Shown here in pieces: positions 16,270 through 25,185 of a stretch of DNA of 64,000 nt. Within the stretch, counting starts at the first letter, position 1, and every line of letters begins with the position of its first letter. Under the pieces are notes generated by a model. It was not told the origin of the DNA. It searched no databases and saw only the letters and a list, made by a program, of their open reading frames with translations. The stretch comes from VFKE01 sp043758025 (GTDB taxonomy: Bacteria; Verrucomicrobiota; Verrucomicrobiia; Verrucomicrobiales; Verrucomicrobiaceae), in assembly GCA_043758025.1 (NCBI GenBank), contig JAYVOH010000025.1:1-64000 (forward strand), written 5' to 3'. The position numbers were made by a program, and so were the translations under genes.

Positions 16270-16304
16270 ACCGGCACTTCCGCCCGAGGGCCAGAAGTGC
16301 CGGT
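16270..16304. terminator. Bidirectional terminator-like stem between convergent genes
   Basis: ACCGGCACTT (16270-16279) and AAGTGCCGGT (16295-16304) form a perfect 10-pair stem. On the minus strand it is followed by TCATTTTG, a weak U-rich run, so it best serves as terminator for the large prepilin-like gene. It lies between the convergent kinase and prepilin genes. Confidence 0.55.
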
Positions 16305-16331
16305 GAGTATTTGTTACGAAACCGTCTGTGA

Positions 16332-18524
16332 TCATTGATAAGGTCCGCCGTTCCAGTGATAGAAGATGGTGCATTCCCAGAGCAGGCCGGATGTCGCAAA
16401 CCCTTGGACGCCTCCACTACTCAATGCGGTGCTGGTGGTGAAGGCGTTGCTGCCGTCGGCATTGACCTTCACTGCTTGCAGAGTGAGGGCACCGTTGCGG
16501 GCTTCGCCATAGCGGCCGGGTTTGTTCCCGCGCACCCAGCCGGTGACGGAACCCATGACACCATTTACGTTAAGCGCGTTGGACGCGAAGTTCATGGACA
16601 GCTTGGTAAGTTTGGTCGAGCCGCTGCAACCGTCGATACTATAAACCGGAAGGCTGGCGAACGCGATGTTCGAGTATGGCCCGACCGCCGTGTAAGTAGC
16701 GGAATTGTTGATATCGAACGTGTTGTTCACGGTCAGCAAGCCGCCAGGAGAAAGGTTACTGTTGGAGACGATCAACTTGAAGCGCACTCCATTGGGGATG
16801 ACCGCCTGAATATTGCGGAGCCCGGTGGCCAGGATGTTCATCATGTTGACATAGGCCACGTTGAATTTGTCATCGTAGGCGTGAACATGTCCGTCGGTTG
16901 ATCCTCTGCCGATCGGATAAATTAGGTGCGAGGTATCCACGTCAATCCTGCCATAAGCCAGGCCGGGGCTGGGGGCGACATCCAGATTGATGTCAATATG
17001 CTCTGCGTCGCTGGTATCCCAGTGGGCTTTGTCTGCCGTCGGAGGATACACGCGGGCGATAACCTCAAAAGCCATGGCGGAGTTGGTGGCAGGGACTAGC
17101 ACTGCTTTGGTAGGATCGTAAAGAGTGCCGCTCACCGGGTCTTCCGTGGATTTGACGCCGGGATCGGTGCCGTTGGTGGTGTAATAGATGCGGTAGCCAG
17201 CAGGCATGGGGAACTTGGATTCGTCAGGTGTGATGGTGATGACGCGTTTGCCTGCGCTGTTGAAAGTGTCGGTCAATTTGGGCGGAGGCAACTGGGTGGA
17301 ACCGGTGAAATTGTAAGTGGCGGTCGATGTGGGCGAATCGGCATACATTGCCGTATTGGTGGACACGTTCTTCGCTATTACTTGATCCCCATAATACAGA
17401 GACAGGGCTGATGAATAATTACTCCAGGCAGTGGATGTGCCGTCTGAATGGATAATTTGGTAGGAAATTTTACTGGAAGCGCCTGGAGCCCCGTTGGAAT
17501 CCACAGAAACATTCGGCCAGGTCGATGCAAGATAGAGGCCACCGGGCGGGCTGAACACAGGGGATGGCAGCGGCGTGGGTATCAGTTGATAGGTGCAGGA
17601 GACGACTGAGGAATCCCCATAGAAGGTGGAGTTGGTGGTGATGTTTTTTGCCTGCAAGGTATCGCCGTAAGTAAGGCTGACAGGGCCGGGGTAGGCCACC
17701 CAGCCAGTGGAAGTGCCATTGGCGCGGATGATGTTGTAGTTGAGGACGCTGGCGTTCTCAGGCACCGGGCCGGCCAAAATCGTTGCGGTGCCGGGAAAGG
17801 CGGCGAAGTAAAAGCTTCCGCTTCCCGGGCTGATGCTGGGAGTGGCGAGCGTCGTGACCGAGACGCCATTTCCGCCGCTGCCGTTCACGCTCGCGGTGGG
17901 ATCGTATTGGAAAGGGAAGGTGGAGGTGGTCGCATCATACGGATTGACGGCAGGCAGCGCGCTGTTGTTTCCATTGGCCCAGACCCAGCCGTCATTGGCG
18001 TTGTATTTTACATTTGACTGTGCGCGATTGGCGTCGTTGCCATAGTCAGTGAGCATGAATGTATCATCCAGATCGAAGTTACGCACCCCGGCAGTGCCGC
18101 TGGTGGTGGAGATGTAAAATTTATTGTTGGTGCTGTCCCAAAGGGCGCGTGGGTCGGAACTGGCGGCCTCTGCGCTGGACTGCATGACTACACTGAGCCT
18201 GGCGTCCACACCCTGACCGGTCATGACGCCGACATTTTGTTTGGTATCGGTAGTTGTGCGGATTGTCTTGAGTTGATCGATTACATCATCGGGATCCGTG
18301 AGGCCGGCGAGTGAACCGCCTTCACCGAGATAGACCGCGACGATGGAGTTAAGCTTTTGCACATCGGAAGTCAGCTTGGCTTTTTTTACATTGCTGTGGG
18401 TTGATCCCATGACGCCGATGGCAATGGTGGCTAGGGTGCCCAAGACTGCCACAGTGATGATCATCTCCACGACAGAGAAGCCGAAAAATGATGACCGAGC
18501 GCGAGAGGTAAGATGAGCATTCAT
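16332..18524 (-). CDS. Very large prepilin-type protein with chitobiase-C-terminal-like repeats
   Basis: A 730-residue protein starting MNAHLTSRARSSFFG then FSVVEMIITVAVLGTLATIA, a prepilin signal with Glu at +5. After a pilin-like helix (~15-60) it has a globular part, then two related segments of about 90 residues (around 226-315 and 316-410), each opening with Pro/Ser-rich text and containing the pattern xxYxIIxxxGTSTxW followed by LxYGDxxxAKN, and a third variant with IYYTTNGTDPG (~450). These resemble CHB_HEX_C/Fn3-like bacterial surface repeats. Size and repeats suggest a tip adhesin or substrate-binding pseudopilin. It lies opposite the secretin across a 317-base divergent gap. Confidence 0.75.
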   Translation of the reverse strand: MNAHLTSRARSSFFGFSVVEMIITVAVLGTLATIAIGVMGSTHSNVKKAKLTSDVQKLNSIVAVYLGEGGSLAGLTDPDDVIDQLKTIRTTTDTKQNVGVMTGQGVDARLSVVMQSSAEAASSDPRALWDSTNNKFYISTTSGTAGVRNFDLDDTFMLTDYGNDANRAQSNVKYNANDGWVWANGNNSALPAVNPYDATTSTFPFQYDPTASVNGSGGNGVSVTTLATPSISPGSGSFYFAAFPGTATILAGPVPENASVLNYNIIRANGTSTGWVAYPGPVSLTYGDTLQAKNITTNSTFYGDSSVVSCTYQLIPTPLPSPVFSPPGGLYLASTWPNVSVDSNGAPGASSKISYQIIHSDGTSTAWSNYSSALSLYYGDQVIAKNVSTNTAMYADSPTSTATYNFTGSTQLPPPKLTDTFNSAGKRVITITPDESKFPMPAGYRIYYTTNGTDPGVKSTEDPVSGTLYDPTKAVLVPATNSAMAFEVIARVYPPTADKAHWDTSDAEHIDINLDVAPSPGLAYGRIDVDTSHLIYPIGRGSTDGHVHAYDDKFNVAYVNMMNILATGLRNIQAVIPNGVRFKLIVSNSNLSPGGLLTVNNTFDINNSATYTAVGPYSNIAFASLPVYSIDGCSGSTKLTKLSMNFASNALNVNGVMGSVTGWVRGNKPGRYGEARNGALTLQAVKVNADGSNAFTTSTALSSGGVQGFATSGLLWECTIFYHWNGGPYQ

Positions 18525-18787
18525 ATAGGTGGGTATTAATTCTCATATATTATAGAATCCAAATTCGTGGAATTCAATTATAATTATAGTAATTATTACC
18601 TAGATGGTGAATAAGATAAGGGCTACTTAATTACTGAGGCTTCATGCATGGGACAAAGCCGACCTCTGGCATGGATTTTTTAAGCCGATCAGGCATCCAT
18701 AATTGCCACCCGCTGAGCTGTCGCAGTCGAAGGGAGTGCTATTCAAACCAGCAGATTTTCGGACGACTAAATTTTTGCTAAATTATG
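18525..18787. other. Divergent intergenic region upstream of secretin
   Basis: AT-rich, with no convincing gene on either strand. It must contain the promoter for the large prepilin-like gene on the minus strand, but I could not pick one hexamer pair over others. The plus-strand promoter of the secretin is listed separately. Confidence 0.4.
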
Positions 18788-18815
18788 TTTACATTCAATA
18801 GCGACTATGTATAAT
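18788..18815 (+). promoter_or_regulatory. Promoter of the secretin gene
   Basis: TTTACA (18788-18793) and TATAAT (18810-18815) with 16 bases between. Transcription would start near 18822, only about 20 bases before the ATG at 18842, leaving little room for a ribosome site. Confidence 0.5.
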
Positions 18816-18841
18816 TTCGATAAATATCGCCACTTTTAATT

Positions 18842-20920
18842 ATGAACTGCACCCGATCTGCCAAGGGATTCATCGCGTTGGGAGCCTTGGCTCTCTGCTT
18901 CAATGCGTCGGCGCAACTGGCAGAAATGGCCAGGGTCGTATCTCCACAATTTGAAACGGAGTCAGCCAGGCTGCGGGCCAAACCTGCCCGCCAATATGAA
19001 TTCTCCAAGGCCTTGCTGGGTGATGTGATCCGGTTTCTGGCGACTGACAGCGGCATATCCTATTTCTCCCTGCCCGATGGCAGTCCCGAGGGTGAGCGAC
19101 TGATCACTTTTTCACTTTCAGCCAGTCCCTTTCAGGCACTGGAGACGCTTTGCAAAGCCAATGGCCTGGCGCTTATCATTGATGGCGGAATTTGGTATGT
19201 TCGCCCGTCAGATGACCGTGAATTGATCGGCAAATCTTATGAGATTAAGAACAATGCGTTCGAGCATGTCAGCAAAAGCTCCGGCGGAGGCGGGGAATCC
19301 GGCGGCACCAGTTCCGGACAGTCAACCAATAGTTCGTCATACGGCACGTCAGGTAATAACAATGCGAGTTCCGGCACTGCTCAGGCCGGCGGGGTGGATT
19401 TGCAAGGCGCCACGGAAAAATTTCGCCAGGGGAAAAGCGAACTGATCAACGATATTCGCTCGATTCTCGATTTGCCCTTGGAGGCCGGGGACTCGGTGAG
19501 TGGCGGTTACTCATCAACTCCGATCACCAGCACGGCAGGCGGCGAAGGCTCCGGCAGCGGCGCGCCGACCGATGTTTATGGGAATGTTCGCAAAGCGAAG
19601 ATTCTCTGGAAGTCAGATTCCAATACCCTGTATGTGGTCGCGACTCGCTTGCAACACATGTGGGTGGAAGGTTATCTGGCCGCCGCTGACAAGCCCCAGG
19701 CCCTCATCGCATTGGAGGTTAAATTCTTCGAGACCAGCAGGGATCCGTCATCGGAGTTTGGCGTGGATTGGAAAGGTGTCTTTGGCGACAGCGGATATGG
19801 AGCCAATACTCATATCACCTCGCCAACAGGCACGGACTCGGCCACCTCATCCAGTTCCTCGGCCAGTTCCAGAACAGCATCCATTCCTTCAACCGACCCG
19901 AATTACAGTGCGTCAACTGTCTCGGAAAGTTGGAATCGTGCCACGTCAAAAACTCTCAACAACGCCATGAGAAGTTTCCTCACGCCCACCCAGGCCGTGC
20001 TGAGTGTGCAGGACGTAAACCTTAAATTGCGCGCGCTCCTGACCGACTCCCAGACAAAAACCGTGTCCTATCCTCGAATGGTCACCACCAACAATCGCGA
20101 GGTTGTTCTCCGCAGCGTCATCAACCAGCCTGTCCTCGGAGGCTCGGCCTCGTCCAGTCTCAGCGGGGGTTCCACGACGACCTCGGCAGTCAGCTATCTC
20201 CCCATCGGCACCGTCATTAACATTCTCCCGAAGAAAATGAGTGAAGACAAAATCAGCATGAACATTGCCATCACCGTCTCCAGCATCATCGGCACCACGG
20301 TCATTCAGGGCAATCCTTATCCGGTCGCCTCCTCGCGGGTTTACGGTGCGCCCGTCGAGGTGGACAACGGATACACCGTCGCCATTGGCGGTCTGGATGA
20401 AGCCAAGGAACAGGTGACCGACCAGGGCATCCCGGTCTTGAACAAAATACCGGTGCTGGGCTATCTCTTCAAAACCCACTCCAAGGAAAAGAATCACAAA
20501 AACCTGATGATCTTCATCACGCCCACGCTGGTTGACGGCAAGGGAGGCGGCCTTCCTGATGTGCCACAGGCCGTGCTGCCCAGAAAGCCGGAGGCCTTGA
20601 TGCCCAAAGTTCCCCGTATTGCCGGCGATGGCGGATTGACCGGTGGTATCGACGCCCTGCCCAATGCCGTGGCTTTCATGGGCCGCGCATCGAATGAAAT
20701 AGGCCAGGTAATCTCAGAAAATCGCGGCACGAAAGATGACTGGGACAAGATCAACGATCTCAAGGCATCAGTCCGTCGGCTGGACGCCATCGTTGATCGC
20801 TACATGGTGCAGCATCCCCAGAGGACGGAGGAACTCCGCGGCTACAAATGGCAACTCGGCAAAATCCAGAATGATGTCAGCCGCGCCCGCCTCTCGCTGG
20901 TGAAAAAGGGATATTATTGA
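18842..20920 (+). CDS. Secretin (GspD/PilQ family) of the pilus/type II system
   Basis: A 692-residue outer membrane secretin with a signal peptide ending near ASAQ (residues 1-25). N-domain: FSKALLGDVIRFLATDSGIS (~54-73) is a standard secretin N-terminal fold. A Ser/Gly/Asn/Thr-rich low-complexity linker lies around 145-185. The second short domain (AKILWKSDSNTLYVVATRLQHM) and the secretin core follow, with IALEVKFFETS, then VDNGYTVAIGGL, GIPVLNKIPVLGYLFK and the terminal MIFITPTLV near residue 560. A C-terminal ~120-residue extension is helical. It forms the outer membrane channel for the pilus proteins encoded at 39-8876, although it is separated from them by the peptide cassette and has its own promoter. 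Confidence 0.9.
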   Translation: MNCTRSAKGFIALGALALCFNASAQLAEMARVVSPQFETESARLRAKPARQYEFSKALLGDVIRFLATDSGISYFSLPDGSPEGERLITFSLSASPFQALETLCKANGLALIIDGGIWYVRPSDDRELIGKSYEIKNNAFEHVSKSSGGGGESGGTSSGQSTNSSSYGTSGNNNASSGTAQAGGVDLQGATEKFRQGKSELINDIRSILDLPLEAGDSVSGGYSSTPITSTAGGEGSGSGAPTDVYGNVRKAKILWKSDSNTLYVVATRLQHMWVEGYLAAADKPQALIALEVKFFETSRDPSSEFGVDWKGVFGDSGYGANTHITSPTGTDSATSSSSSASSRTASIPSTDPNYSASTVSESWNRATSKTLNNAMRSFLTPTQAVLSVQDVNLKLRALLTDSQTKTVSYPRMVTTNNREVVLRSVINQPVLGGSASSSLSGGSTTTSAVSYLPIGTVINILPKKMSEDKISMNIAITVSSIIGTTVIQGNPYPVASSRVYGAPVEVDNGYTVAIGGLDEAKEQVTDQGIPVLNKIPVLGYLFKTHSKEKNHKNLMIFITPTLVDGKGGGLPDVPQAVLPRKPEALMPKVPRIAGDGGLTGGIDALPNAVAFMGRASNEIGQVISENRGTKDDWDKINDLKASVRRLDAIVDRYMVQHPQRTEELRGYKWQLGKIQNDVSRARLSLVKKGYY

Positions 20921-20935
20921 GCCGCCGTCCGGAGC

Positions 20936-21715
20936 TCACTTGAAAATTTCCGTGAGGTAATTTTTCATCGCCTCCCAGGACTTTGCATCCGCATCCGCGT
21001 CGTAAGCCGCGCCCTTGGTCTTGTCATTGCCCGCCATCTTGAGCGTGAACGCATGGACGGCACCGGGATATTTGACGAGCTTGTAATCAACCGAGGCGGA
21101 TTTCATTTCGTTTTCAAAGGCAGCGATATCCTTCGCGGGAACAAAGGGGTCATCCGCACCGTGCAGCGCCAGCACGCGCGCTTTGATCTTTTTGCCATCT
21201 TCGGGCGTCGGGGAATCAAGTCCTCCGTGGAAGCTGACCACGCCCTTGAGCTTGGCCCCGCTGCGGGCAAGTTCGAGCACACCGGTGCCGCCGAAGCAGT
21301 ATCCGATGGCCGCGAGGCGTTGCGGGTCGGTGTGTTCGTCTTTTTGCAGCACTGCCAGCCCTGCGTTCAAACGCTCGCAATAGTGCTTCCGGTCGTTTTT
21401 GTATTTGCCTGCCTCCTGTCCGGCAGCCGGCGGCTGCGGACGAATGCCCTTGCCGTAAATGTCAGCGGCAAAGACCGTGTATCCCAGTTCCGCGAGCATC
21501 CGGGCACGCATCTTTTCGTAATCGGTCAGTCCGGTCCATTGGTGGACAATGAGCACGGCGGGTTGTTTTCCAGCTTTCGAGTCATCAAACACACGCCAAC
21601 CCTCGCAGACGACTCCGCCCACCGTGTATTCTACAGACTGTTCGCGAATTTCAGCCAGGGAACGTCCCGTTAACACGAACGAAAGGGTCAGTAGAAGGAA
21701 TAGAAAGTTTTTCAT
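20936..21715 (-). CDS. Exported dienelactone hydrolase family protein
   Basis: A 259-residue alpha/beta hydrolase with a signal peptide (MKNFLFLLLTLSFVLTGRSLA). Catalytic triad positions of the DLH family are visible: nucleophile Cys in GYCFGG, Asp in LHGADDPFVP and His in PGAVHAFT. Members act on lactones, esters or related carbon-oxygen bonds; the substrate here is unknown. Signal peptide and operon isolation suggest a periplasmic catabolic or detoxification role. It is convergent with the secretin gene, with 15 bases between. Confidence 0.85.
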   Translation of the reverse strand: MKNFLFLLLTLSFVLTGRSLAEIREQSVEYTVGGVVCEGWRVFDDSKAGKQPAVLIVHQWTGLTDYEKMRARMLAELGYTVFAADIYGKGIRPQPPAAGQEAGKYKNDRKHYCERLNAGLAVLQKDEHTDPQRLAAIGYCFGGTGVLELARSGAKLKGVVSFHGGLDSPTPEDGKKIKARVLALHGADDPFVPAKDIAAFENEMKSASVDYKLVKYPGAVHAFTLKMAGNDKTKGAAYDADADAKSWEAMKNYLTEIFK

Positions 21716-21822
21716 GTAACCAATCTGGAGAAGACTCGAGTTTTGAGCAAATCAAAATAAATATTGTAATTAATAAAAATTCCCATATAATAATAGCTAA
21801 TGCGCATTAATCCACATTTCCC

Positions 21823-23418
21823 ATGAAGCTTTCCTCTGTTTTCCCTACGTTTCTTCTGGTTTGTTTCGCAGCAGCTGGTCTGCATGGAACCACCATTCAA
21901 TATCAAGTGACCGACCTCGGGACACTAGGCGGCTCCCTCAGCCAAGCCTACGGGATTAACAATGCCGGACAGGTGACAGGATATTCCTACACGACCAACG
22001 ATAACTCCCAACATGCCTTCCTCTATTCCAATGGCGCGATGAGCGATCTGGGTAGTCTCGGTGGCACATATAGCCAGGGTTATGGGATCAACCTCGCTGG
22101 ACAGGTGACGGGCTATTCCGCTGTGGCCAATGATGCCGCCTTGCATGCCTTTGTGTATCAAAACGGAGTCATGACGGACATGGGCACCTTGGGGGGCACC
22201 ACCAGCAAAGGCTTTGCCCTAAACGCCGTTGGTCAGTCAACAGGACTGGCTGATGATGCCAGTACTAACGGGCACGCTTTTTTATACTCGAACGGTTCCA
22301 TGCAGGATCTGGGCACACTGGGCGGAACCTTTAGTTATGGATCCAGCATTAATCAGGCCGGACAAATCGCCGGGACCTCGAACACAACAGGCGACTCCAC
22401 CGCCCATGCGTTTATTTATCAAAACGGAGTCATGACCAGCCTGGGAACCCTGGGCGGTGACCGCAGCGAAGGCAATGGCATCAACGAATCCGGGCAGGTG
22501 ACAGGGCTTTCTTATACTGCGAACAACGCCGCCACGCATGCATTCATATCTTCCAGCGGATCCATGACTGACTTAGGAACGCTTGGCGGCAGTTACAGCG
22601 CGGGGTTTTCCATTAATAAATCCGCCCAGATCACCGGCTATTCCTACATCGCCAACGACGTCAATGCCCACCCATTCATCTACACCGGTGGCCAAATGCA
22701 CGATCTTTACACCATCGTCACCGGCGTCAGCAACATTTCCCTGAGCGATGTCGGCACCTCCATCAATGACTGGGGACAGATCGTTGCCACCGCGACGGTA
22801 GCCAGTGGTCAGACCCATGCGGTTATGCTCTCCCCGATCACGCCCTATGTCACCAACACCGGCTCGGCGATCACCGCCAGAGTAGTCTATGGCGTGGATT
22901 ATAGTGCCATTGGTGGAACCAGCAGCAATGCCGGCATGGGCACAGGTGTCAAGCTCGGAGGAGCAGCCGGTTCCAATCAAATTGTTATTCAATCATTCAG
23001 CAGCATCATTCCCGGACTTGCCAGCGACGTGCTGCATCTCGAAGGAACCGCGCCAGACACCATTGTCCTTCGCATGACCTACGACAAAGCCACAGCCATC
23101 GCCCTTTTTGGCAGCGAAAATCAGGCCTATCTCGGCTGGCTGGACCCGAACGACAATACATGGAAAAATTCCGTGCTAGGCAATAGCGGTAACAGCACCC
23201 CGTTATTTGTCAGCGGTGCTTACGATGCCAATTTGGATTTCATCCTCGGTTATTACGGAGTGGACACCATCAATTCAGAAGTCTGGGCGGTCATCAACCA
23301 CAACAGCACCTTCGGCGTCATGGGCAATATCCCCGTTCCCGTTCCCGAGCCATCCGGTGCTTTGCTGGCCGCAATCACCGGCATGGTTACCTTGATGAAG
23401 AGACGCCGGAGAAAATAA
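21823..23418 (+). CDS. HAF-repeat protein with C-terminal PEP-CTERM sorting signal
   Basis: A 531-residue secreted protein. A signal peptide (MKLSSVFPTFLLVCFAAAGLHG) is followed by six HAF-type repeats of about 44 residues (LGTLGG...GINxAGQVTGYS...HAFLYxNG, residues ~30-300) and a degenerate seventh. A second region (~330-510) is beta-rich. The C-terminus is VPEPSGALLAAITG, a hydrophobic stretch and RRRRK: a PEP-CTERM sorting signal. Such proteins are processed by an exosortase and attached to the cell surface or matrix; no exosortase gene lies in this window. A promoter must lie in the 107-base AT-rich gap upstream. Function of the HAF repeats is unknown. Confidence 0.85.
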   Translation: MKLSSVFPTFLLVCFAAAGLHGTTIQYQVTDLGTLGGSLSQAYGINNAGQVTGYSYTTNDNSQHAFLYSNGAMSDLGSLGGTYSQGYGINLAGQVTGYSAVANDAALHAFVYQNGVMTDMGTLGGTTSKGFALNAVGQSTGLADDASTNGHAFLYSNGSMQDLGTLGGTFSYGSSINQAGQIAGTSNTTGDSTAHAFIYQNGVMTSLGTLGGDRSEGNGINESGQVTGLSYTANNAATHAFISSSGSMTDLGTLGGSYSAGFSINKSAQITGYSYIANDVNAHPFIYTGGQMHDLYTIVTGVSNISLSDVGTSINDWGQIVATATVASGQTHAVMLSPITPYVTNTGSAITARVVYGVDYSAIGGTSSNAGMGTGVKLGGAAGSNQIVIQSFSSIIPGLASDVLHLEGTAPDTIVLRMTYDKATAIALFGSENQAYLGWLDPNDNTWKNSVLGNSGNSTPLFVSGAYDANLDFILGYYGVDTINSEVWAVINHNSTFGVMGNIPVPVPEPSGALLAAITGMVTLMKRRRRK

Positions 23419-23435
23419 GGTCGATGCTCATCGCC

Positions 23436-23457
23436 CGAAGCTGAATCTCCAGCTTCG
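23436..23457 (+). terminator. Stem-loop after the PEP-CTERM gene
   Basis: CGAAGCTG (23436-23443) and CAGCTTCG (23450-23457) form a perfect eight-pair stem with a 6-base loop, 17 bases after the stop. There is no U-tract. Its word-like palindrome resembles the other small palindromes of this window (16176, 16201, 39571, 39630). Confidence 0.4.
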
Positions 23458-23561
23458 ACATTCCACACCCTTCCCAGGGATTATCGCTCAACGGTTGCGC
23501 TCGGCCCTTGTCTGGAGCATAGGTCAACTTTGAGCTACCAACCTTCAGACTGTAATCCCAA

Positions 23562-25172
23562 GTGACGCAATCGCGCAAATCCACCGAACCAAAAAAATCC
23601 ATCCTCCATCGCATTGGAGCAGGCCTCAAAAGAATGGTCGGAGGTGGCAAGAAAAAAGCTGTTGAGCCAGCGCACGAGAAGCATCCTGAAAAGCTGCACG
23701 CGGCCAAGACTGTGGCCAAGAAGCAAGCCGCGCCGCATGAAGAAAAACCTCGCACCGAGCGCAAGCCGCAGCCCAGGGAAAGACGGCCCGAATCTTCCCA
23801 TCGCAACGAACGCCCCGCCAGAGGCGATCAAGGCCGCCCGCCTCGTGGCGGCGGTGGCGGACGTGGCCGTGAGCGCGGCCCCCGCCGTGAAGAGCACGAT
23901 GAACCTCGACGTCCGACCACGCGCCACGCGCCCGTGCCACCACCACTTCCGCCTGAAGTTCCGCCCGGCCCCTATCCCGAGGCCTTTGAGGTGCTGGGTT
24001 TTTCCCCCGCCGTTCTCGCCGGAGTGCGTGACATGGGCTTTGCCACGCCAACCGAAATCCAGGCCAAGGCCGCGCCTATCGTGCTCGGTGGTGGCGATCT
24101 CATCGGTGCTTCGCAAACCGGAACCGGCAAGACCGCAGCTTTCGGAATGCCTGCACTCACCCGTCTCGCCGCTCCTGGAAAACTGCGCTGCTTGATCTTG
24201 GAACCCACGCGCGAACTCGCGGCGCAAGTTGTCGAGGCCTTTGAAAAATACGGCAAACACACCGGCCTGCGCACCTTGCTCGTTCACGGCGGCGTCGGCT
24301 ACGGCACGCAGCGCGATGGCTTGGAAAAAGGCGTGGACATCGTCGTCGCCACACCGGGTCGTCTTCTCGATTTCATGCAGGACGGCACCGTCTCGCTCGA
24401 CTCCATTGAGATCCTCATCCTCGATGAAGTGGACCGGATGCTCGACATGGGCTTCCTGCCGGATGTGCGCCGCATCGTGGAAAAAACTCCGCGCTCGCGC
24501 CAGACCCTTTTCTTCTCCGCCACCATGCCGCCGCAGATCAAGGGGCTGGCCGAGTGGGCGCTGCGCGAACCCGCAACCGTCGAGGTGGGCATCCGCTTTT
24601 CGCCAGCGGAAACCGTCAGCCATTATCTCTATCCCGTCGCGCGCGATCAACGCGAGGAATTGCTGCTGGAACTGCTCCGCCGCACGGACTTCCACAGTGT
24701 GATGATCTTCACCCGCACCAAGATGGACGCCGACCGCCTCTTTGCCTCCATCCGCAATGATGGCGAACACAAAGCCGCCGTCATGCACGGCGACATTGCC
24801 CAGCGCGACCGCGAAAAAGCGCTGCAAGACTTCCGCGATGGAAAGGTGGAAGTCATCGTCGCCACCGATGTCGCCGCGCGCGGACTCGACATCAGCGGTG
24901 TCACCCACGTCATCAACTACATGGTGCCCGAGCACAGTGAAGACTACGTTCACCGCATTGGCCGCACCGGGCGCGCCAAGCAGGAGGGCGATGCCTTCAC
25001 GCTCTTCTCAGCTGAAGAAATCCCCTACGTCCAGTCCATTGAGCGATTGATCGGCCAGACCATCGAGCGCAAAAAGCTCGACAATTTCGCCTACAAATTC
25101 ACGACGGTTCTCGACAACGAAGACCGCGCCAAGGCCATCATGTTTGGCCGCAAAGGCAAGCGCAGGCGGTAA
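23562..25172 (+). CDS. DEAD-box RNA helicase with basic Arg/Gly-rich N-terminal extension
   Basis: A 536-residue ATP-dependent RNA helicase. A basic, Lys/Arg/Pro/Gly-rich N-terminal tail of about 125 residues precedes the helicase core: GFATPTEIQAKAAP (Q motif), SQTGTGKTAA (motif I), PTRELA (Ia), TPGRLLD (Ib), LDEVDRMLDMG (motif II, DEVD instead of DEAD), FSATMP (III), IFTRTKMDADRL (IV), ATDVAARGLDI (V) and HRIGRTGRA (VI). Helps unwind structured RNA in ribosome assembly or mRNA turnover. Start is a GTG; an ATG at 23634 would remove 24 residues of the tail. DEVD in motif II is a known variant. It is convergent with another helicase gene. Confidence 0.9.
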   Translation: MTQSRKSTEPKKSILHRIGAGLKRMVGGGKKKAVEPAHEKHPEKLHAAKTVAKKQAAPHEEKPRTERKPQPRERRPESSHRNERPARGDQGRPPRGGGGGRGRERGPRREEHDEPRRPTTRHAPVPPPLPPEVPPGPYPEAFEVLGFSPAVLAGVRDMGFATPTEIQAKAAPIVLGGGDLIGASQTGTGKTAAFGMPALTRLAAPGKLRCLILEPTRELAAQVVEAFEKYGKHTGLRTLLVHGGVGYGTQRDGLEKGVDIVVATPGRLLDFMQDGTVSLDSIEILILDEVDRMLDMGFLPDVRRIVEKTPRSRQTLFFSATMPPQIKGLAEWALREPATVEVGIRFSPAETVSHYLYPVARDQREELLLELLRRTDFHSVMIFTRTKMDADRLFASIRNDGEHKAAVMHGDIAQRDREKALQDFRDGKVEVIVATDVAARGLDISGVTHVINYMVPEHSEDYVHRIGRTGRAKQEGDAFTLFSAEEIPYVQSIERLIGQTIERKKLDNFAYKFTTVLDNEDRAKAIMFGRKGKRRR

Positions 25173-25185
25173 GCGGAACCCGCGT

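Noticed and set aside
23535..24953. 472-codon minus-strand frame over the DEAD-box helicase
   Set aside because: Antisense shadow of a helicase with all motifs; high GC third positions keep the opposite frame open.
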